Below are positions 17,385 through 27,122 of a stretch of DNA of 64,000 nt, one piece after another. Where the stretch lies: contig NZ_CP045699.1 of the NCBI RefSeq assembly GCF_009601765.2, positions 1,178,001 through 1,242,000 on the forward strand. Reading direction: 5' to 3'. Each line of letters opens with the position of its first letter. Position 1 is the first letter of the stretch. The notes below the pieces were generated by a model. It saw nothing but the letters and a program-made list of their open reading frames with translations, had not been told where the DNA came from and did not search any database. This DNA is from Vibrio algicola (lineage in GTDB: Bacteria > Pseudomonadota > Gammaproteobacteria > Enterobacterales > Vibrionaceae). The translations under genes and the position numbers were made by a program.

Positions 17385-19136
17385 ATGCTTTCTCTATCTA
17401 GACCACATCACAAAAAAATCAAACCCACTTATTTGGCTTTATTAGATGGTTCACTTTTTTCTACTTCTTCTTTAGCCGATATGAATATTCAGCCAGATCC
17501 GGAGAACACGGCTGGTTATGTCGTTGCACGAGCGGATATTGATGCTGCTGAACAGGCAAAAACATCCGATCCTATGTATGACACTTGGGCTAAAGCATTA
17601 CAAACCCGATCCAATAGCATCGTCGAGGCGATTGAACCAGGACTGGCGAGTAATCCTGATAACGTTAAGCGTGTTGAGCGAGTATTCCCGCAATCGGATT
17701 GGGATTACTTAACGCAAATGGCCGCACCAGAATATACTTACACTCGTTTTCTGCGTGCGATTGGTAAATTTCCCGCTTTTTGTGGAGAGTAGACCGACGG
17801 TCGAGATTCCGATGCTATTTGTAAAAAATCGATTGTAACGGCGTTTGCGCATTTCTCACAAGAAACCGGCGGTCATATCTCAACCGAAAACACATCGGAT
17901 AACCCGTTAGCATTAGAAGAATGGCAACAAGCGCTAGTGCATGTACGTGAAATGGGGTGGTCAGAAGGTCAAACTGGCTACACTACAGGTTGTGGTCAAG
18001 ATGATTGGCAAAATAAACGTTGGCCGTGTTCGGCTGGACAAGGTTACTTTGGACGTGGCGCTAAACAACTGTCTTACCATTTTAACTATGGTGCGTTTTC
18101 AGAAGTGATGTATGACGGTGATGCAACAGTCTTGTTGAACAACCCAGGTTTGGTTGCCGATACATGGCTTAACTTAGCGTCGGCTATTTGGTTCTTCTTA
18201 ACCCCACAAGCCCCAAAACCTGCCATGCTACACGTGATAGATCGCACTTGGGTACCTTCGCAACGAGAACTTGATGCCGGTATTGGCTATGGTTTTAGTA
18301 CCACGATTAATATTATTAATGGTGGCATTGAATGTGGCGAGCAAAATAAAGATAAAGGACAACCCGTTAACCGTATCCGTTATTGGGAAGGTTTAGCTGA
18401 ACATTTTCAAATCCCTATTGAAGCTGACGAAACCAATACTTGCTATCAGCAAACCCCTTATGGCAGCTTGAATCTAAATGGTGCCACAGATGTGTTGTAC
18501 ACCAACTGGGATGGTAACTGGAAGTATTATGCAGATCGCCCTGGTGGCTACTCGTTTGAATGTGAATTAGTAGGCTTCCAAACCGCATATTCAGCCTTAG
18601 TCGAGGGGGATTATGAAAAATGTGTGACCAACTTTTATAGTTCTCATGCCGGTTGGCCGGACGTTCGAGTGGTCGATGAATTAACCCCTGTCGATCCCGA
18701 TCCAATTAATCCACCTGTTGATGGCGTCGATGCTTGGGAAAGCGGCAAAGTGTATACTGGTGGAATGGAAGTGAGTTATGACGGCAGCGTGTATAAAGCC
18801 AAATGGTGGACACAAGGGGATAAACCCAATGCTGGTGGTCCTTGGGAATTAGTTTCGGATGCCGTTGATCCTACGCCTGCGCCAAATCCAGAACCAACGC
18901 CCGATCCTGAACCGACACCAGACCCAACCCCAGTACCAGATCCAACACCGGATCCAACGCCTGAACCCGAACCAAATCCTGCACAGTTTACGCCGTGGGT
19001 TGCCGGTTCAACTCAAGTCGGTGAGGGCGATAAAGTCTCCCATAATGGCAAACGCTTTGTGGCTAAAAACTCACCCGGCGTATGGGAAACACCAACACAA
19101 TCCAATTGGTTTTGGGATGAAATCACTTGCCAATAA
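17385..19136 (+). pseudogene. GH19 chitinase interrupted by an in-frame amber codon
   Basis: The reading frame is continuous from 17385 to 19136 except for one TAG at 17790-17792 (codon 136); no frameshift is needed. Upstream lie a signal-like N terminus and FPAFCGE; downstream the frame continues [22 protein letters not shown] (probable catalytic Glu ~160), and [14 protein letters not shown], all hallmarks of family 19 chitinases. Then come two CBM5/12-type chitin-binding modules ([12 protein letters not shown] near residue 470; the second at ~535-583) joined by a linker of PTPDPEP repeats. The signal peptide core carries an Asp (ALLDGSLF), another sign of decay. A tyrosine or similar codon probably mutated to TAG. 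Chitin breakdown would be lost unless amber is suppressed or translation restarts. Confidence 0.88.
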
Positions 19137-19173
19137 TGGCTCAGTGAAGGCATAAATTACCAATATCAAACCA

Positions 19174-19210
19174 TAAAAAAGCCTTAGCGTTTAATTTCGC
19201 TAAGGCTTTT
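19174..19210 (+). terminator. Terminator after the chitinase gene
   Basis: AAAAGCCTTAGCG pairs with CGCTAAGGCTTTT around a short AT loop; A- and T-runs on both sides allow action on both strands, so it may also serve the converging aapP gene. Confidence 0.85.
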
Positions 19211-19276
19211 ATTCTGTTTATATACATCGAGTTTGTTTATGGGTATGACTAACAATTGAGAGCAAATGATTAATCG

Positions 19277-20026
19277 TTAATGATGCAAAATCTGACTCAA
19301 GAAATTAATGGTGCGATCAGATTGAGGGTTTTCAAAGAAATCTTTTGGATTGTTTTCTTCAATGATTTCGCCTGCATCCATAAAGATCACGCGGTCAGCG
19401 ACTTCTTTGGCAAAGCCCATCTCATGCGTAACACATAGCATCGTCATACCTTCACTTGCCAATTCGACCATAACATCGAGTACTTCTCGCACCATTTCTG
19501 GATCGAGCGCCGAGGTGGGCTCATCAAACAGCATCACTTGTGGGTTCATACATAGTGAGCGAGCAATGGCAACACGCTGCTGTTGCCCACCAGATAATTG
19601 GCCAGGGTATTTGTCGGCTTGATCTGGTATTTTAACCCGCTCTAAAAACTTCATCGCAATTTTTTCTGCCTCATGTTTCGGCATTTTTTTGACCCAAATT
19701 GGCGCTAACGTACAGTTTTCTAAAACTGTTAGGTGAGGGAAGAGGTTAAAGTGCTGAAAACACATGCCGACTTCTTTACGCACGGTTTCTATGGTCTTTA
19801 AATCTTCCGTCAATTCAGTTCCCGATACTCGAATACTGCCTTTTTGATGTTCTTCCAAATGGTTAATGCAACGTATCATGGTGGACTTTCCAGAGCCAGA
19901 AGGGCCACAGATTACAATTTTCTCACCTTTTTTAACGTTAAGGTTAATGTTTTTTAATACGTGAAACTCACCGTACCATTTGTTCATATCTTTTATTTCG
20001 ATCATGTGATCTTGTGTGTTAGTCAT
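19277..20026 (-). CDS. aapP: Amino-acid ABC transporter ATPase AapP-like
   Basis: 249 residues, a full polar-amino-acid ABC ATPase: Walker [11 protein letters not shown]-loop FQHFNLF, signature LSGGQQQR, Walker [14 protein letters not shown] and the switch histidine in CVTHEMGFA. It powers import by the two permeases encoded upstream. It is the last gene of the aapJQMP operon (substrate protein, two permeases, ATPase), with short gaps. The AapP name rests on gene order and permease size; GlnQ-like ATPases are nearly indistinguishable. Confidence 0.92.
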   Translation of the reverse strand: MTNTQDHMIEIKDMNKWYGEFHVLKNINLNVKKGEKIVICGPSGSGKSTMIRCINHLEEHQKGSIRVSGTELTEDLKTIETVRKEVGMCFQHFNLFPHLTVLENCTLAPIWVKKMPKHEAEKIAMKFLERVKIPDQADKYPGQLSGGQQQRVAIARSLCMNPQVMLFDEPTSALDPEMVREVLDVMVELASEGMTMLCVTHEMGFAKEVADRVIFMDAGEIIEENNPKDFFENPQSDRTINFLSQILHH

Positions 20027-20045
20027 AATGCTTCCTTGATTACAC

Positions 20046-21143
20046 TTAACGTTTATGCCCAGTATGAAGTTTGTTTTCTATGTAAATCGAGTAACGCGAA
20101 ATACCAAAACAAAATACCCAGAAAACTAATGCGACAAAGACATAACTCTCAGTAGAGTAGCCTAACCAGTTTGGATCCGTATTCGCCGATTGGCCAATAC
20201 CAAGCACATCGTACATACCAATGATTAAGACTAAACTGGTGTCTTTAAACAACGATAAAAAGTTATTAACGATTGATGGAATGGTAATTTTTAAAGCTTG
20301 AGGTAATACGATTAAGCGCATTTTCTTCCAATAACCTAAGCCTAAAGAATCCGCCGCTTCATATTGACCTTTTGGTATCGCCTGTAAACCACCACGCACT
20401 ACTTCTGCCATATAAGCGGAGTAAAACATGGTGACACCGATCAAAGCACGAACCAGTTTGTCGGTTTGAATACCACTCGCAAAAAACAGTGGCAGCATGA
20501 CCGAGGCCATAAACAGGACAGTGATTAATGGTACGCCACGCCATATTTCAATATAAATAACACTGAGTTTATTAATGATTGGCATTTTTGAACGGCGTCC
20601 AAGCGCTAAAACCACACCAATAGGTAGCGATAATACAATACCGATGATAGCCAGTATCAAGGTGACTAATAAGCCGCCCCATTGGTGAGTATCCACCACT
20701 GGCAAGCCAAACATCGAACCTTCCAGTAGACCAGCCATTAGAATAGGGTAAGCACTACCAAAGAAGATAAAAATCCAAGCGCGTTTTGGCGTTTTTTCAT
20801 ACGCCATTAATGCCACTAATACCGCTAAAGTTGCATAAAATAACCGAGGTCGCCATAACTCTGCATTTGGGTAGAATCCATACATGAACTGTTCCCAGCG
20901 CACGCTAATAAAGACCCAACAAGCACCTGTACTGGTACAATCATCGCGCGTACTGCCAAACCAGTCGGCATTAAACACAGACCATGCCAACACATCCCAA
21001 ATAATGTAAGCCGAAAAAACAGCTAATAAAAGGGTAGTGATGCTGTTGGCAACATTACTAAATAGATTCTTTCGCATCCATCCGACGACGCCTACAGTAT
21101 TAGGCGGAGGCGGAAGATTTGGTTGAAATTGATGTGTTTTCAT
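20046..21143 (-). CDS. aapM: Amino-acid ABC transporter permease AapM-like
   Basis: 365 residues, long for a polar amino-acid permease, as is typical for AapM. The N-terminal half has extra membrane helices and a periplasmic loop with two cysteines ([10 protein letters not shown]); the C-terminal half is the HisM-type permease with the EAA loop [23 protein letters not shown]. It forms the inner-membrane channel with AapQ. It lies 13 bases after aapQ. Confidence 0.92.
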   Translation of the reverse strand: MKTHQFQPNLPPPPNTVGVVGWMRKNLFSNVANSITTLLLAVFSAYIIWDVLAWSVFNADWFGSTRDDCTSTGACWVFISVRWEQFMYGFYPNAELWRPRLFYATLAVLVALMAYEKTPKRAWIFIFFGSAYPILMAGLLEGSMFGLPVVDTHQWGGLLVTLILAIIGIVLSLPIGVVLALGRRSKMPIINKLSVIYIEIWRGVPLITVLFMASVMLPLFFASGIQTDKLVRALIGVTMFYSAYMAEVVRGGLQAIPKGQYEAADSLGLGYWKKMRLIVLPQALKITIPSIVNNFLSLFKDTSLVLIIGMYDVLGIGQSANTDPNWLGYSTESYVFVALVFWVFCFGISRYSIYIENKLHTGHKR

Positions 21144-21156
21144 CTGGTACTCCTCC

Positions 21157-22365
21157 TTATCGTTCGACTAATGCGACTTTATTGTTATACATATTCATAA
21201 GCCAAGAAGTCAGTAGGCTTAAACCTAAATATACCCCCATGGTCATAAAGATAATTTCAATCGCTTGCCCAGTTTGATTTAAGGTTGTTCCTGCGAACAC
21301 AGAAACTAAATCAGGATAACCAATCGCCATTGCGAGCGATGAGTTTTTGGTTAGATTCAAATACTCACTGGTTAACGGTGGAATAATGATGCGCATGGCT
21401 TGTGGGATAACCACCAGTTTCAAGGTCTTGGTATGAGAAATACCGAGCGCCATCGAAGCTTCGGTTTGACCATGATCGACCGCTTCAATGCCGGAACGAA
21501 CAATTTCGGCAATAAATGCGGCGGTAAAAATACCCAAGGCAATTAATAAAGCAAATAACTCCGGCAGAATAGTAATACCACCTTGGAAGTTAAAACCTCT
21601 TAACGCAGGATAATCTGCAGAAATTGGCATACCTGCCATAAAATAAGCAATCAGCGGTAACCCAACGCATAAGCCTAAACTGATACGACCTACAGGGGTT
21701 TGTTCGCCGGTGAGTTTTTGTTTGTTCTTAGCCCAGTAATAAACGCCGACGCTCAATGCTACTGCGATAATTATTGCGATTGCGATAAACATACTGCCAT
21801 TTTCAAATACCGGTTTAGGAAAATATAAACCGCGAATATTTAAAAATACCGCTTCACCTAAACTTAAACTTTGGCGAGCAGAGGGCAGGGCTTGCAGAAC
21901 CGCAAAGTACCAAAAAAGAATTTGTAGCAGCGGAGGAACATTTCGCACGATTTCAATAAAGACCGCAGCAAGTTTGTTCACAATCCAGTTGGATGATAAG
22001 CGAGCAATACCAACGATAAACCCTACGATAGTGGCGAGGATTATCCCAAGAACAGAGACAAGGGCGGTATTGAGTAGACCAACAAAGAAAGTACGGCCAA
22101 AGGTATAAGTTTCATCATAATCAATCAGGGTTAAGCCAATACTAAACCCTGCTTCACGATCGAGAAAACCAAAGCCGGTGGAGATACCACGATCATTAAG
22201 GTTGGTAACGGTATTGTTGATAATGATGTAGAGGAAGTAACCTACTACAGCGACGGTTAACACTTGGAAAACAACCGACCGAAATGTAGGGTTGTAAATT
22301 AAACTTGAAAGCGAGTTACCCGTATTGGACGGATTGACGGCTTCATTTGATTTAGTGGGTTTCAT
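21157..22365 (-). CDS. aapQ: Amino-acid ABC transporter permease AapQ-like
   Basis: 402 residues, consistent with the long AapQ permeases. Membrane helices surround a large insertion, and the EAA loop reads ASMALGISHTKTLKLVVIPQAMR. It pairs with AapM to form a general L-amino-acid channel. A GC-rich hairpin separates it from the substrate-binding gene upstream, which probably lowers its expression relative to that gene. Confidence 0.92.
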   Translation of the reverse strand: MKPTKSNEAVNPSNTGNSLSSLIYNPTFRSVVFQVLTVAVVGYFLYIIINNTVTNLNDRGISTGFGFLDREAGFSIGLTLIDYDETYTFGRTFFVGLLNTALVSVLGIILATIVGFIVGIARLSSNWIVNKLAAVFIEIVRNVPPLLQILFWYFAVLQALPSARQSLSLGEAVFLNIRGLYFPKPVFENGSMFIAIAIIIAVALSVGVYYWAKNKQKLTGEQTPVGRISLGLCVGLPLIAYFMAGMPISADYPALRGFNFQGGITILPELFALLIALGIFTAAFIAEIVRSGIEAVDHGQTEASMALGISHTKTLKLVVIPQAMRIIIPPLTSEYLNLTKNSSLAMAIGYPDLVSVFAGTTLNQTGQAIEIIFMTMGVYLGLSLLTSWLMNMYNNKVALVER

Positions 22366-22392
22366 ACTGCAGTAACCTCAAAATCTGATTAT

Positions 22393-22418
22393 AAAAAGGG
22401 CGGCCGAAACCGCCCCTT
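22393..22418 (-). terminator. Intercistronic hairpin between aapJ and aapQ
   Basis: On the minus strand AAGGGGCGG-TTTCGG-CCGCCCTTTTT forms a strong stem followed by T's. Placed between the binding-protein gene and the permeases, it is best read as a partial terminator or an mRNA stabiliser for the binding-protein transcript. Confidence 0.75.
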
Positions 22419-22466
22419 AGCTTTATATTTTTATCAAAGCTTCAATTTTTCGAGAACTAATGAAAA

Positions 22467-23489
22467 CTATCGAATCGGCGGTGCGTATTGGAAACCACCC
22501 GCGTTCCATAACTTGTTCACGCCACGATCAACCTTTAGAGGAGAACCTTGACCAACCGTACGCTCAAACATTTCGCCATAGTTGCCGACTTGTTTCACGA
22601 TTTGATAAGCCCAATCATCTTTAAGTCCTAAACCTTCGCCTTTAGGCCCATCAAGCCCTAAAATACGTTTTACATTTGGATCGTTTGATTTTTTCATTTT
22701 ATCAACGTTTGCCTGAGTAATGCCGTATTCTTCGGCGTTAATCATGGCAAATAGAGTCCACTTGGTGACGTTAAACCATTGGTCATCACCTTGACGAACA
22801 ACAGGGCCGAGCGGTTCTTTAGAAATGATTTCAGGCAAAACCATTGCAGAGCTAGGATTTTTCAGGTTTAAACGCAGTCCGTAAAGTTGCGATTGGTCGG
22901 AGGTTAGAACGTCACAACGGCCTGAATCAAAGCCTTTAGCGGTTTGGTCCATAGTATCGAATACCACCGGTTTAAAGGACATGCCTTCCACACGGAAGTA
23001 ATCGGCAAGGTTTAGCTCGGTAGTGGTACCGGCTTGTACACAAATAGAGGCACCATCAAGCTCTTTCGCGCTTTTCACGCCGAGATCTTTTTTCACCATA
23101 AAGCCTTGGCCATCATAGTAAGTGGTACCAACGAAGTTCAAACCAAGCGAACCATCACGTTGTAGCGTCCAAGTGGTGTTACGAGATAGGACATCGACTT
23201 CACCCGATTGTAGGGCAGTGAAGCGCTCTTTAGCGTTTAAAGGAATAAATTTAATTTTGGTTTTATCGCCAAGAACAGCCGCTGCTACGGCTTGACAGTA
23301 TTCAACATCAAGACCTTCCCATTGGCCTTTTTCATTTGGGTTAGAAAAGCCAGCCAAACCGGTACTTACACCACATTTTAACTCGCCAGCTTTTTGTACA
23401 TCTTGTAGCGTACCGGCTGAAGCAGTGTTTGCCATCATCGCCGCAGAAACGGCTACAACAGATGCTAATAGTTTGATTTTATTCGCCAT
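22467..23489 (-). CDS. aapJ: Amino-acid ABC transporter substrate-binding protein AapJ-like
   Basis: 340 residues with a signal peptide (LLASVVAVSAAMMANTASA) and a type-3 solute-binding fold. LKCGVSTGLAGFSNPNEKGQWEGLDVEYC is the hallmark start of AapJ proteins, and DVLSRNTTWTLQRD contains the ligand-binding arginine region. It captures L-amino acids of broad range in the periplasm for AapQMP. It is the first gene of the operon; 475 free bases lie upstream. Confidence 0.93.
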   Translation of the reverse strand: MANKIKLLASVVAVSAAMMANTASAGTLQDVQKAGELKCGVSTGLAGFSNPNEKGQWEGLDVEYCQAVAAAVLGDKTKIKFIPLNAKERFTALQSGEVDVLSRNTTWTLQRDGSLGLNFVGTTYYDGQGFMVKKDLGVKSAKELDGASICVQAGTTTELNLADYFRVEGMSFKPVVFDTMDQTAKGFDSGRCDVLTSDQSQLYGLRLNLKNPSSAMVLPEIISKEPLGPVVRQGDDQWFNVTKWTLFAMINAEEYGITQANVDKMKKSNDPNVKRILGLDGPKGEGLGLKDDWAYQIVKQVGNYGEMFERTVGQGSPLKVDRGVNKLWNAGGFQYAPPIR

Positions 23490-23964
23490 ATGTATTCTTC
23501 CTGTATACGTCCATAATAATCAGCTTCTACTGATTGAGGGTTTCTGTGAATAAGTCATTTAAGTGAAACTTCATGTCTACTTAAAATTTGATGTACTTTG
23601 ACTATAAAATAGAGTCAAAACACATTCCTAACCATTTAAGCGTAGGAAAGAATGAGGATTACACAAATAGATAATGTAATATGTGTTTGAGTAACATCAC
23701 AAATTCTTCAATTCTTTTAGAATGACCAAATGTAAAATAAATGTAAATAGTGCAATTTTGCGACATTGGTGAACATTGGAGTATAAATTCTGGATAAAGT
23801 CGAATTGATAAAATTATTAATTGCAGGAGTGGGAAAATTTAGAGTTTTTTATCCTGATATTGACTAATTTCAAAGTAAAATTGTTTGTGATATTGATCAA
23901 GTAACACTGCTTGCACAATTTTGGTAACATCTGATTAAGCCATTTATCGCACTTAAGGATCCTG
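23490..23964. other. Divergent intergenic region, aapJ / siroheme synthase
   Basis: 475 AT-rich bases. It must hold promoters for the aap operon (minus) and the siroheme-btu operon (plus). The one motif I can support is an FNR/CRP-like site at 23887-23900. No gene is seen. Confidence 0.5.
23887..23900 (+). promoter_or_regulatory. FNR/CRP-like site upstream of the siroheme gene
   Basis: GTGAT-ATTG-ATCAA fits the FNR consensus TTGAT-N4-ATCAA at 9 of 10 positions; extended as TGTGA-N6-TCAAG it fits CRP at 8 of 10. It lies 65 bases before the start codon. Siroheme serves nitrite and sulfite reductases, so FNR control would make sense. This is inferred from the motif only. Confidence 0.4.
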
Positions 23965-24909
23965 ATGCGCTATTTTCCAATTTTTATCGATCTCAATAAC
24001 AAACCTGTTCTCGTTGTCGGAGGCGGGGATGTGGCCTGCCGCAAAGTGGATATGCTGCTAAGAGCGGGCGCTAAAGTCACGGTGATCTCGCCTCAAGTTC
24101 ATAAGCATCTATTGCAATTGGCACAACAAGAATCATTATTATGGGTTCAGTCCTTTTATAAGACAGAGATGTTGGTGGATTATGTTCAAGTATGGGCAAC
24201 CACAGATAACCCTGAGCTCAATCACAAAGTCCACCAAGATGCCAAAGCACAAAATATCTTGGTCAATGTGGTGGATGACACCCCATATTGCGACTTTATT
24301 ACCCCTTCAATGATCAACCGAGGGCGTATTCAGGTAGCCATTTCAAGTGGTGGGGCATCGCCTGTTCTCATTCGCTACTTACGTGAAAAGCTGGAATCCA
24401 TCTTGCCTCATAACCTTGCTATTGTGGCCGACTTCGCGGCCTCTAAACGTAATAGCATCAAGCAAGCATTAAATTCTGTCGATGAAAGACGAAAATTTTG
24501 GGAGCAATTTTTTAGCTCGCCACTTATTGATAAAGCCAGCGAAAGACATGAACTAGAGGAACTGTATCAAGGATTACTGACAACAAAAGATGAGATTGCA
24601 GTTACGGGGTCACAAGTGTGGTTTGAGTATTCCAATGATGTTGAACTGCTGTCAATTAAAGCCTTACGCCTGATGCAACAATCTGAATTGGTTCTTTATC
24701 CTCAAGATTGTCCATTTGGTTTTATTGATTTATGCCGACGAGATGCCGACCGAGAACAATATGATAATAACGCCCAATTAGCTGCGCAGTTGCAACAAGC
24801 CAAAATAGATCAGCGTCGGATCTGTGTTTTTATCCCCAAGAATTGCCTCGATAATGAATTAAAACTCATGAAAGGCAACAATGACTTACTTAAAATTGCC
24901 GATCAATAA
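23965..24909 (+). CDS. Precorrin-2 dehydrogenase/ferrochelatase with truncated SUMT domain
   Basis: 314 residues. Residues 1-210 form a complete CysG-type N-terminal half: NAD site VLVVGGGDVACRK, CDFITPSMINRG and the ISSGGASPVL(I/A)R motif. It oxidises precorrin-2 to sirohydrochlorin and inserts iron to give siroheme. Residues ~213-314 still align with the start of the SUMT methyltransferase half of CysG (DVELLSIKALRLMQQSELVLYP, CRRDADRE) but the GAGPGD SAM motif reads GSQVWFE and about 150 residues are missing. The methyltransferase is thus a relic, and precorrin-2 must come from another enzyme. The gene is followed after three bases by btuC. Confidence 0.85.
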   Translation: MRYFPIFIDLNNKPVLVVGGGDVACRKVDMLLRAGAKVTVISPQVHKHLLQLAQQESLLWVQSFYKTEMLVDYVQVWATTDNPELNHKVHQDAKAQNILVNVVDDTPYCDFITPSMINRGRIQVAISSGGASPVLIRYLREKLESILPHNLAIVADFAASKRNSIKQALNSVDERRKFWEQFFSSPLIDKASERHELEELYQGLLTTKDEIAVTGSQVWFEYSNDVELLSIKALRLMQQSELVLYPQDCPFGFIDLCRRDADREQYDNNAQLAAQLQQAKIDQRRICVFIPKNCLDNELKLMKGNNDLLKIADQ

Positions 24910-24912
24910 TTT

Positions 24913-25908
24913 ATGCAATATCACCAATTAATCAATTATAAACAAGCTCGTTGGCGTAAACCTTTTATAGCGATGGGTCTATTGATGTGCATCATCAGTG
25001 TGATTTACCTTATGGTGGGCGAAGTTTCTTTGCCTCTGCAATTTCCTTGGTCTGAATTTCAACAACAGATATTTATCAATTTGCGTCTGCCGCGCTTGCT
25101 GGCGGTGATGGTAATTGGCGCGGCATTAGCCGTTTCAGGTGCCAGCTTACAGGTGCTTTTAGGTAATCCATTGGCAGAGCCCGGTATTATTGGTATATCG
25201 GGCGGTTCTAGCTTAGGCATGGTGATACTGCTTTTTTGTTTCCCACTGTTGGCTAGTGTGTTAGGTACCATGCTGGCAGCAATAGGCGGAGCACTGGTAT
25301 TTACCGTCATTATTGTTGGACTGGCCAAAAGCATGAACCTCACGACTGCGAGACTATTATTGGTCGGAGTGGCATTAGGGATTTTATCCAGTTCAGCGGT
25401 GACATGGGCGTTTTACTTTAGTGATAACTTTAATCTACGCATCTTAATGTATTGGTTAATGGGCAGTGTGGGAGGCATCACTTGGCAGCAACTGAGCGTC
25501 ACGATTTTGATGTTGCCTTGCATTGCTTGGTTATGCACTAAAGGGCGTGAACTCGACTTGTTAATGGTCGGAGAAAAACATGCTCAACAATTGGGATTAG
25601 ATGTTGCTGCGTTACGTTGGAAATTGATTGTGGTGGTGGCGATTTTAGTTGGATGTTCAGTCGCCATTGGTGGGGTGATAAGCTTTATTGGCTTAGTGAT
25701 CCCCCATTTAATTCGCTTAACGTTAGGCAGTGAAAATCGTTATCTGTTACCGATGTCGGCTTTGTGTGGGGCAACATTATTGGTATTAGCTGATCTGTTT
25801 GCTCGAATATCGCTTAATGCAGCTGAATTGCCTTTAGGGGTTGTGACCACCAGTATTGGCGCGCCTATTTTTATATGGTTGCTATTGCGTCATTACGATA
25901 AATATTAG
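24913..25908 (+). CDS. btuC: Vitamin B12 ABC transporter permease BtuC
   Basis: 331 residues (E. coli BtuC has 326), a ten-helix FecCD-family permease. Diagnostic segments include [46 protein letters not shown] and [23 protein letters not shown], very close to BtuC. It moves cobalamin across the inner membrane with BtuD. The gene starts three bases after the siroheme gene. Its stop codon TAG (25906-25908) is made of the TA target duplication and the first G of a MITE, so the very C terminus (RHYDKY) may differ from the ancestral one. Confidence 0.93.
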   Translation: MQYHQLINYKQARWRKPFIAMGLLMCIISVIYLMVGEVSLPLQFPWSEFQQQIFINLRLPRLLAVMVIGAALAVSGASLQVLLGNPLAEPGIIGISGGSSLGMVILLFCFPLLASVLGTMLAAIGGALVFTVIIVGLAKSMNLTTARLLLVGVALGILSSSAVTWAFYFSDNFNLRILMYWLMGSVGGITWQQLSVTILMLPCIAWLCTKGRELDLLMVGEKHAQQLGLDVAALRWKLIVVVAILVGCSVAIGGVISFIGLVIPHLIRLTLGSENRYLLPMSALCGATLLVLADLFARISLNAAELPLGVVTTSIGAPIFIWLLLRHYDKY

Positions 25909-26168
25909 GGGCTGTTGAACTTTCGTGGTTGTTTTTGCTGCGAATTGTTGGGTATTTATACAATGAAGAGGCTTTGTGGTGTAGCTGGCTACACGAAAAG
26001 CCGATGACGAAGTAGAAAAGACCAACAAACGCAGCCCGAAGGGTTCGGCTAAAAGCCTTTTACTCTTCGTTAAGTCACATTTACTTAGAATATAGGCTTC
26101 AATCGACTTGCCTCGATTAAAAGGCTTTTATCTCGAACAAAATTTAATCACGAAAGATCAACAGCCCC
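25908..26168. mobile_element. MITE, copy 2 (261 bp), inside the btu operon
   Basis: Nearly identical to the element at 14911-15172 (about eight differences by eye, one a single-base deletion). Left end GGGGCTGTTGAACTTTCGTG has one mismatch to the right end's complement. TA flanks both ends. It sits exactly between btuC and btuD, supplies the last base of the btuC stop codon and separates btuD from its former upstream sequence. Confidence 0.9.
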
Positions 26169-26187
26169 TAGGACTAACCTACGCATT

Positions 26188-26937
26188 ATGATTGAAATTG
26201 ATAACGTCTCCGTTGCTCCAAGGTTAATGCCAATGTCACTGACTATCGACGCGGGCGAAATTGTGCATGTTATTGGCCCTAATGGCAGTGGCAAAAGTAC
26301 TTTACTTGAGTCGGTGTCAGGCTTATTAGCTTGTGAAGGGCATATAAAGATCGCGGGGCAAGACATTAAGCAACAAAGCTTAACTGCCTTGGCCACTCAA
26401 AGAGCGTATTTAGCCCAACAATTTCAATCTGCTTTCAGTATGTCGGTGGTGCATTATCTTTCGTTGTCTATCCCAACAAACGCCAAGTGTGCATTGGTTG
26501 AGTCTGCGATGTCAGAGATCACACAAATCTTGGATATAGCCGATAAATTAGAACGACAAACCCAACAGCTGTCGGGCGGCGAATGGCAACGAGTGCGTTT
26601 AGCGGGAATGTGTTTGCAGGTATGGCCATCGTTAAATCCACTGGCAAAGTTGTTGATCTTAGATGAACCGGCAGCGCCGTTAGATGTAGGGCAACAAGGT
26701 TTGTTGTATAGATTGATCGATGTGATGGCCCAGAAAGGCTTAGCGGTATTGATGGCGAACCATGATCTAAATCGAACACTACGACACTCGCATAGTGTGG
26801 TTATCTTAAAAAAAGGGGTCATTCAGGCGCAGGGAAAAACTGAAAAAATGATGACATCAGAACTGTTAACAACAGTATTTACGACCCAAGTTAAAAAGAT
26901 AGTGATTGAAGACAACGCCTACTTGTTGATTGATTAA
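26188..26937 (+). CDS. btuD: Vitamin B12 ABC transporter ATPase BtuD
   Basis: 249 residues, the normal BtuD length. Walker A GPNGSGKSTLLES, signature LSGGEWQRVRLAG (EWQR is typical of BtuD), Walker B KLLILDEPAAPLDVGQ and the switch histidine in MANHDLN are all intact. It drives BtuC-mediated cobalamin import. Only a weak ribosome site (AGGA near 26171) precedes the ATG because the MITE ends 19 bases upstream; expression may therefore be altered. BtuF is not in the window. Confidence 0.92.
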   Translation: MIEIDNVSVAPRLMPMSLTIDAGEIVHVIGPNGSGKSTLLESVSGLLACEGHIKIAGQDIKQQSLTALATQRAYLAQQFQSAFSMSVVHYLSLSIPTNAKCALVESAMSEITQILDIADKLERQTQQLSGGEWQRVRLAGMCLQVWPSLNPLAKLLILDEPAAPLDVGQQGLLYRLIDVMAQKGLAVLMANHDLNRTLRHSHSVVILKKGVIQAQGKTEKMMTSELLTTVFTTQVKKIVIEDNAYLLID

Positions 26938-27003
26938 AGTCATGTACTAAAAAGTAGCAAATGCCCCATAAATGATGCAATCAAGTTGTAAGTTCATCGT
27001 GCA

Positions 27004-27022
27004 GTTAATGATAATGAATCAT
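27004..27022. promoter_or_regulatory. Weak Fur-box-like sequence
   Basis: The 19 bases match the Fur consensus GATAATGATAATCATTATC at 13 positions, including an unbroken TAATGATAAT. It lies about 75 bases upstream of the sigma-54 promoter and 67 bases after btuD. Such matches are common in AT-rich DNA. Confidence 0.25.
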
Positions 27023-27095
27023 GGACGCTAATGATTAAATTTTATTTATACTTATTTTCAATGCTTTAAGTGTTTTTGGGTTGTGCGTGGAAAAG

Positions 27096-27112
27096 TTGGC
27101 ACAGTAATTGCA
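27096..27112 (+). promoter_or_regulatory. Sigma-54 (RpoN) promoter
   Basis: TTGGCAC-AGTAA-TTGCA is an exact match to the sigma-54 -24/-12 consensus TGGCAC(R)-N4-TTGC(A/T), with GG and GC at the required spacing. Transcription would start near 27123, heading into the terminator 50 bases on, with no gene between. It needs an enhancer-binding activator; I see no clear activator site. Confidence 0.8.
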
Positions 27113-27122
27113 TTAATTAAAG

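Noticed and set aside
17790..17936. Frameshift in the chitinase gene
   Set aside because: The frames before and after the break are the same (17937 minus 17385 is a multiple of three) and the sequence between reads as chitinase, so a single nonsense codon explains it.
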